Below, piece after piece: positions 63,157 to 64,000 of a stretch of DNA of 64,000 nucleotides. Every line of letters starts with the position of its first letter. Within the stretch, counting starts at the first letter, position 1. The notes below the pieces were generated by a model. That model was not told where the DNA came from, ran no database searches, and saw nothing but the letters and a program-made list of their open reading frames with translations. The stretch comes from Deltaproteobacteria bacterium (GTDB lineage Bacteria; Desulfobacterota; Desulfovibrionia; Desulfovibrionales; Desulfovibrionaceae), in contig JAITWK010000014.1 in the NCBI GenBank assembly GCA_031285295.1, forward strand, positions 1 to 64,000, given 5' to 3'. The translations under genes were made by a program, and so were the position numbers.

Positions 63157-63624
63157 ATGAATATATCTGCTAAGACTCGTTATGCAATCAATATTTTACT
63201 GGATTTGGCCAGGCTTGATAACGATAAACCTGTTCCAGCTACGCTTTTGTCAAAACATACCGGTATATCAGTACAATTTATAGAGCAAATTTTAAAAAAT
63301 TTGAAATGGGCAGGTATGACCAAGAGCGTCAGAGGGGCAAAAGGTGGACATGCTCTGGCCAAAAATGCTGACGAAATCACTTTGGCCGGAGTGATCGCCC
63401 TAATGGAAGGGGGGCTGAATTTTGTTCCTTGCACCGATGAAACCCGGAGAGTTTGCGGGAGTCGCGATTTTTGCTCCATCTGTGCGGCCTGGGCGCGAGT
63501 TTCTACTGTGTTGAGCGATGAACTAACTGATATCAGTATACAGAGCCTGCTTGATGATTACCAACAGGCTGTTGCCAAAGCCGGGAATGTGGAGATCTTT
63601 CCGGCCTGCCGCCCGCGCCTGTGA
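63157..63624 (+). CDS. Rrf2-family regulator with Fe-S-type cysteines (copy 2)
   Basis: A 155-residue Rrf2 protein starting at the ATG at 63157 after GGGGGGG; a longer upstream frame is ignored. It carries the same winged helix and C-x7-C-x5-C cysteines (CTDETRRVCGSRDFC) as the copy at 37747-38223. Long DNA stretches are nearly identical (for example the part coding KHTGISVQFIEQILKNLKWA and the 3' end), while the first ~30 codons differ. The downstream bases GGCTATAGTGAGCCT are also shared with the first copy. It suggests a recent duplication or gene conversion. Confidence 0.9.
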   Translation: MNISAKTRYAINILLDLARLDNDKPVPATLLSKHTGISVQFIEQILKNLKWAGMTKSVRGAKGGHALAKNADEITLAGVIALMEGGLNFVPCTDETRRVCGSRDFCSICAAWARVSTVLSDELTDISIQSLLDDYQQAVAKAGNVEIFPACRPRL

Positions 63625-63661
63625 CAGTGCAAAGGGCTATAGTGAGCCTCCGCGCTGAGTC

Positions 63662-63692
63662 TGTTTACTTTTTACCGCGAGGGGTGCCGTTA
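63662..63692. repeat. Partial copy of the 31212-31279 repeat arm
   Basis: The stretch CTGTTTACTTTTTACCGCGAG...TGCC here is a near match of CTGTTCACCTTTTATCGCGAG...TGCC at 31258-31283. Only one arm is present, with no matching left arm nearby. Confidence 0.55.
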
Positions 63693-63808
63693 AATTAGGA
63701 GTCAACCTTGTTTGTGCCTTCGGTTAGGTTGGGCTACCCCCGTGTGAGCTACCTGGTGAGTTGAATTGAGAAAGAACATAAAACTCCGAAAATCAAACTA
63801 GGTCAACT

Positions 63809-64000
63809 CTAGTCTTTTTCTGCCTCCTCAACCATTGCATCAACCAACTCTCCTGGGCGAACCTCAAGTGAGTTTGCTATTTTTACGAGCAAGTTGATGT
63901 TTGGTGCGCGGTATCCCAATTCCAGTGACGATATATAGCTTTTGGCTATTCCGACCCTGTCAGCAAGCTCTTGCTGGGAAAGTCCAGCCGCATCGCGATA
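63809..64000 (-). CDS. XRE-family regulator (partial, 5' end off window)
   Basis: The minus strand from 64000 to the TAG at 63811-63809 reads 63 residues beginning YRDAAGLSQQELADRVGIAK and continuing SYISSLELGYRAPNINLLVK, a Cro/CI helix-turn-helix, ending in the acidic tail VEEAEKD. The N-terminus lies beyond the window. Typical HTH spacing supports it as a real gene. Target unknown. Confidence 0.85.
   Translation of the reverse strand, partial: YRDAAGLSQQELADRVGIAKSYISSLELGYRAPNINLLVKIANSLEVRPGELVDAMVEEAEKD

Overview
The window is dominated by a Ysc-type type III secretion system (T3SS, an injectisome), about 31 kb long and read outward from a divergent promoter region near 17.8-18.25 kb. 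To its right lies about 33 kb of accessory DNA rich in chemoreceptors, hybrid histidine kinases and regulators, with one giant autotransporter. The T3SS gene set, Cys-rich PAS chemoreceptors, a CII-like phage regulator and moderate G+C suggest a Desulfovibrionaceae-like sulfate reducer (the Desulfovibrio/Bilophila/Lawsonia neighbourhood). This is inferred from gene style only; no rRNA or housekeeping marker is present.

Left arm (minus strand, read from 17.8 kb down to 1): a small coiled-coil protein, two EspA/SseB-like secreted paralogues, an LcrH/SycD-type chaperone, translocators SctE and SctB, a candidate effector with a CesT-type chaperone, and a signalling block (periplasmic binding protein, PP2C phosphatase, STAS antagonist, RsbW-like kinase, sigma-54-type AAA+ regulator). 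Then come the SctW gatekeeper (YopN-TyeA fusion), a SycN-like chaperone, YscX, YscY, SctV, SctS and SctT, the last cut by the window edge. Right arm (plus strand, 18.25-30.9 kb): a small protein, a third EspA-like protein, a chaperone, SctC, SctD, YscE, SctF, SctG, SctJ, SctK, SctL, SctN, SctO, SctP, SctQ (with a strong internal start) and SctR, ending in a clear terminator. No SctI inner-rod gene is visible and SctU should lie beyond the left edge. The partner-switch block inside the structural operon probably couples an external signal to secretion, as in Bordetella.

31-38.4 kb: an AT-rich MerR/GyrI-like regulator faces an XRE protein, a chemoreceptor, a hybrid histidine kinase and an Rrf2 regulator. 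The intergenic region holds a MerR-type promoter with a 19-bp spacer and two matching palindromes.

38.4-49.5 kb (minus): a CII-like phage regulator, a periplasmic OB-fold protein, a Sel1-repeat protein and a 3111-residue autotransporter made of short N-terminal repeats, four long repeats and a C-terminal barrel.

49.6-64 kb: a second Cys-rich PAS chemoreceptor; two MocR-type regulators, one lacking the PLP lysine; then a plus-strand signalling set of hybrid kinase with HPt, HD-GYP response regulator and a chemoreceptor with a PilZ domain, which reads as a local c-di-GMP circuit. A second, closely similar Rrf2 gene follows, and an XRE regulator is cut by the right edge.

Notable non-coding structure: two members of a long imperfect-palindrome repeat family sit inside the T3SS arms (15705-15793 and 26256-26388). 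No rRNA, tRNA, CRISPR array, integrase or intact insertion sequence was recognised.
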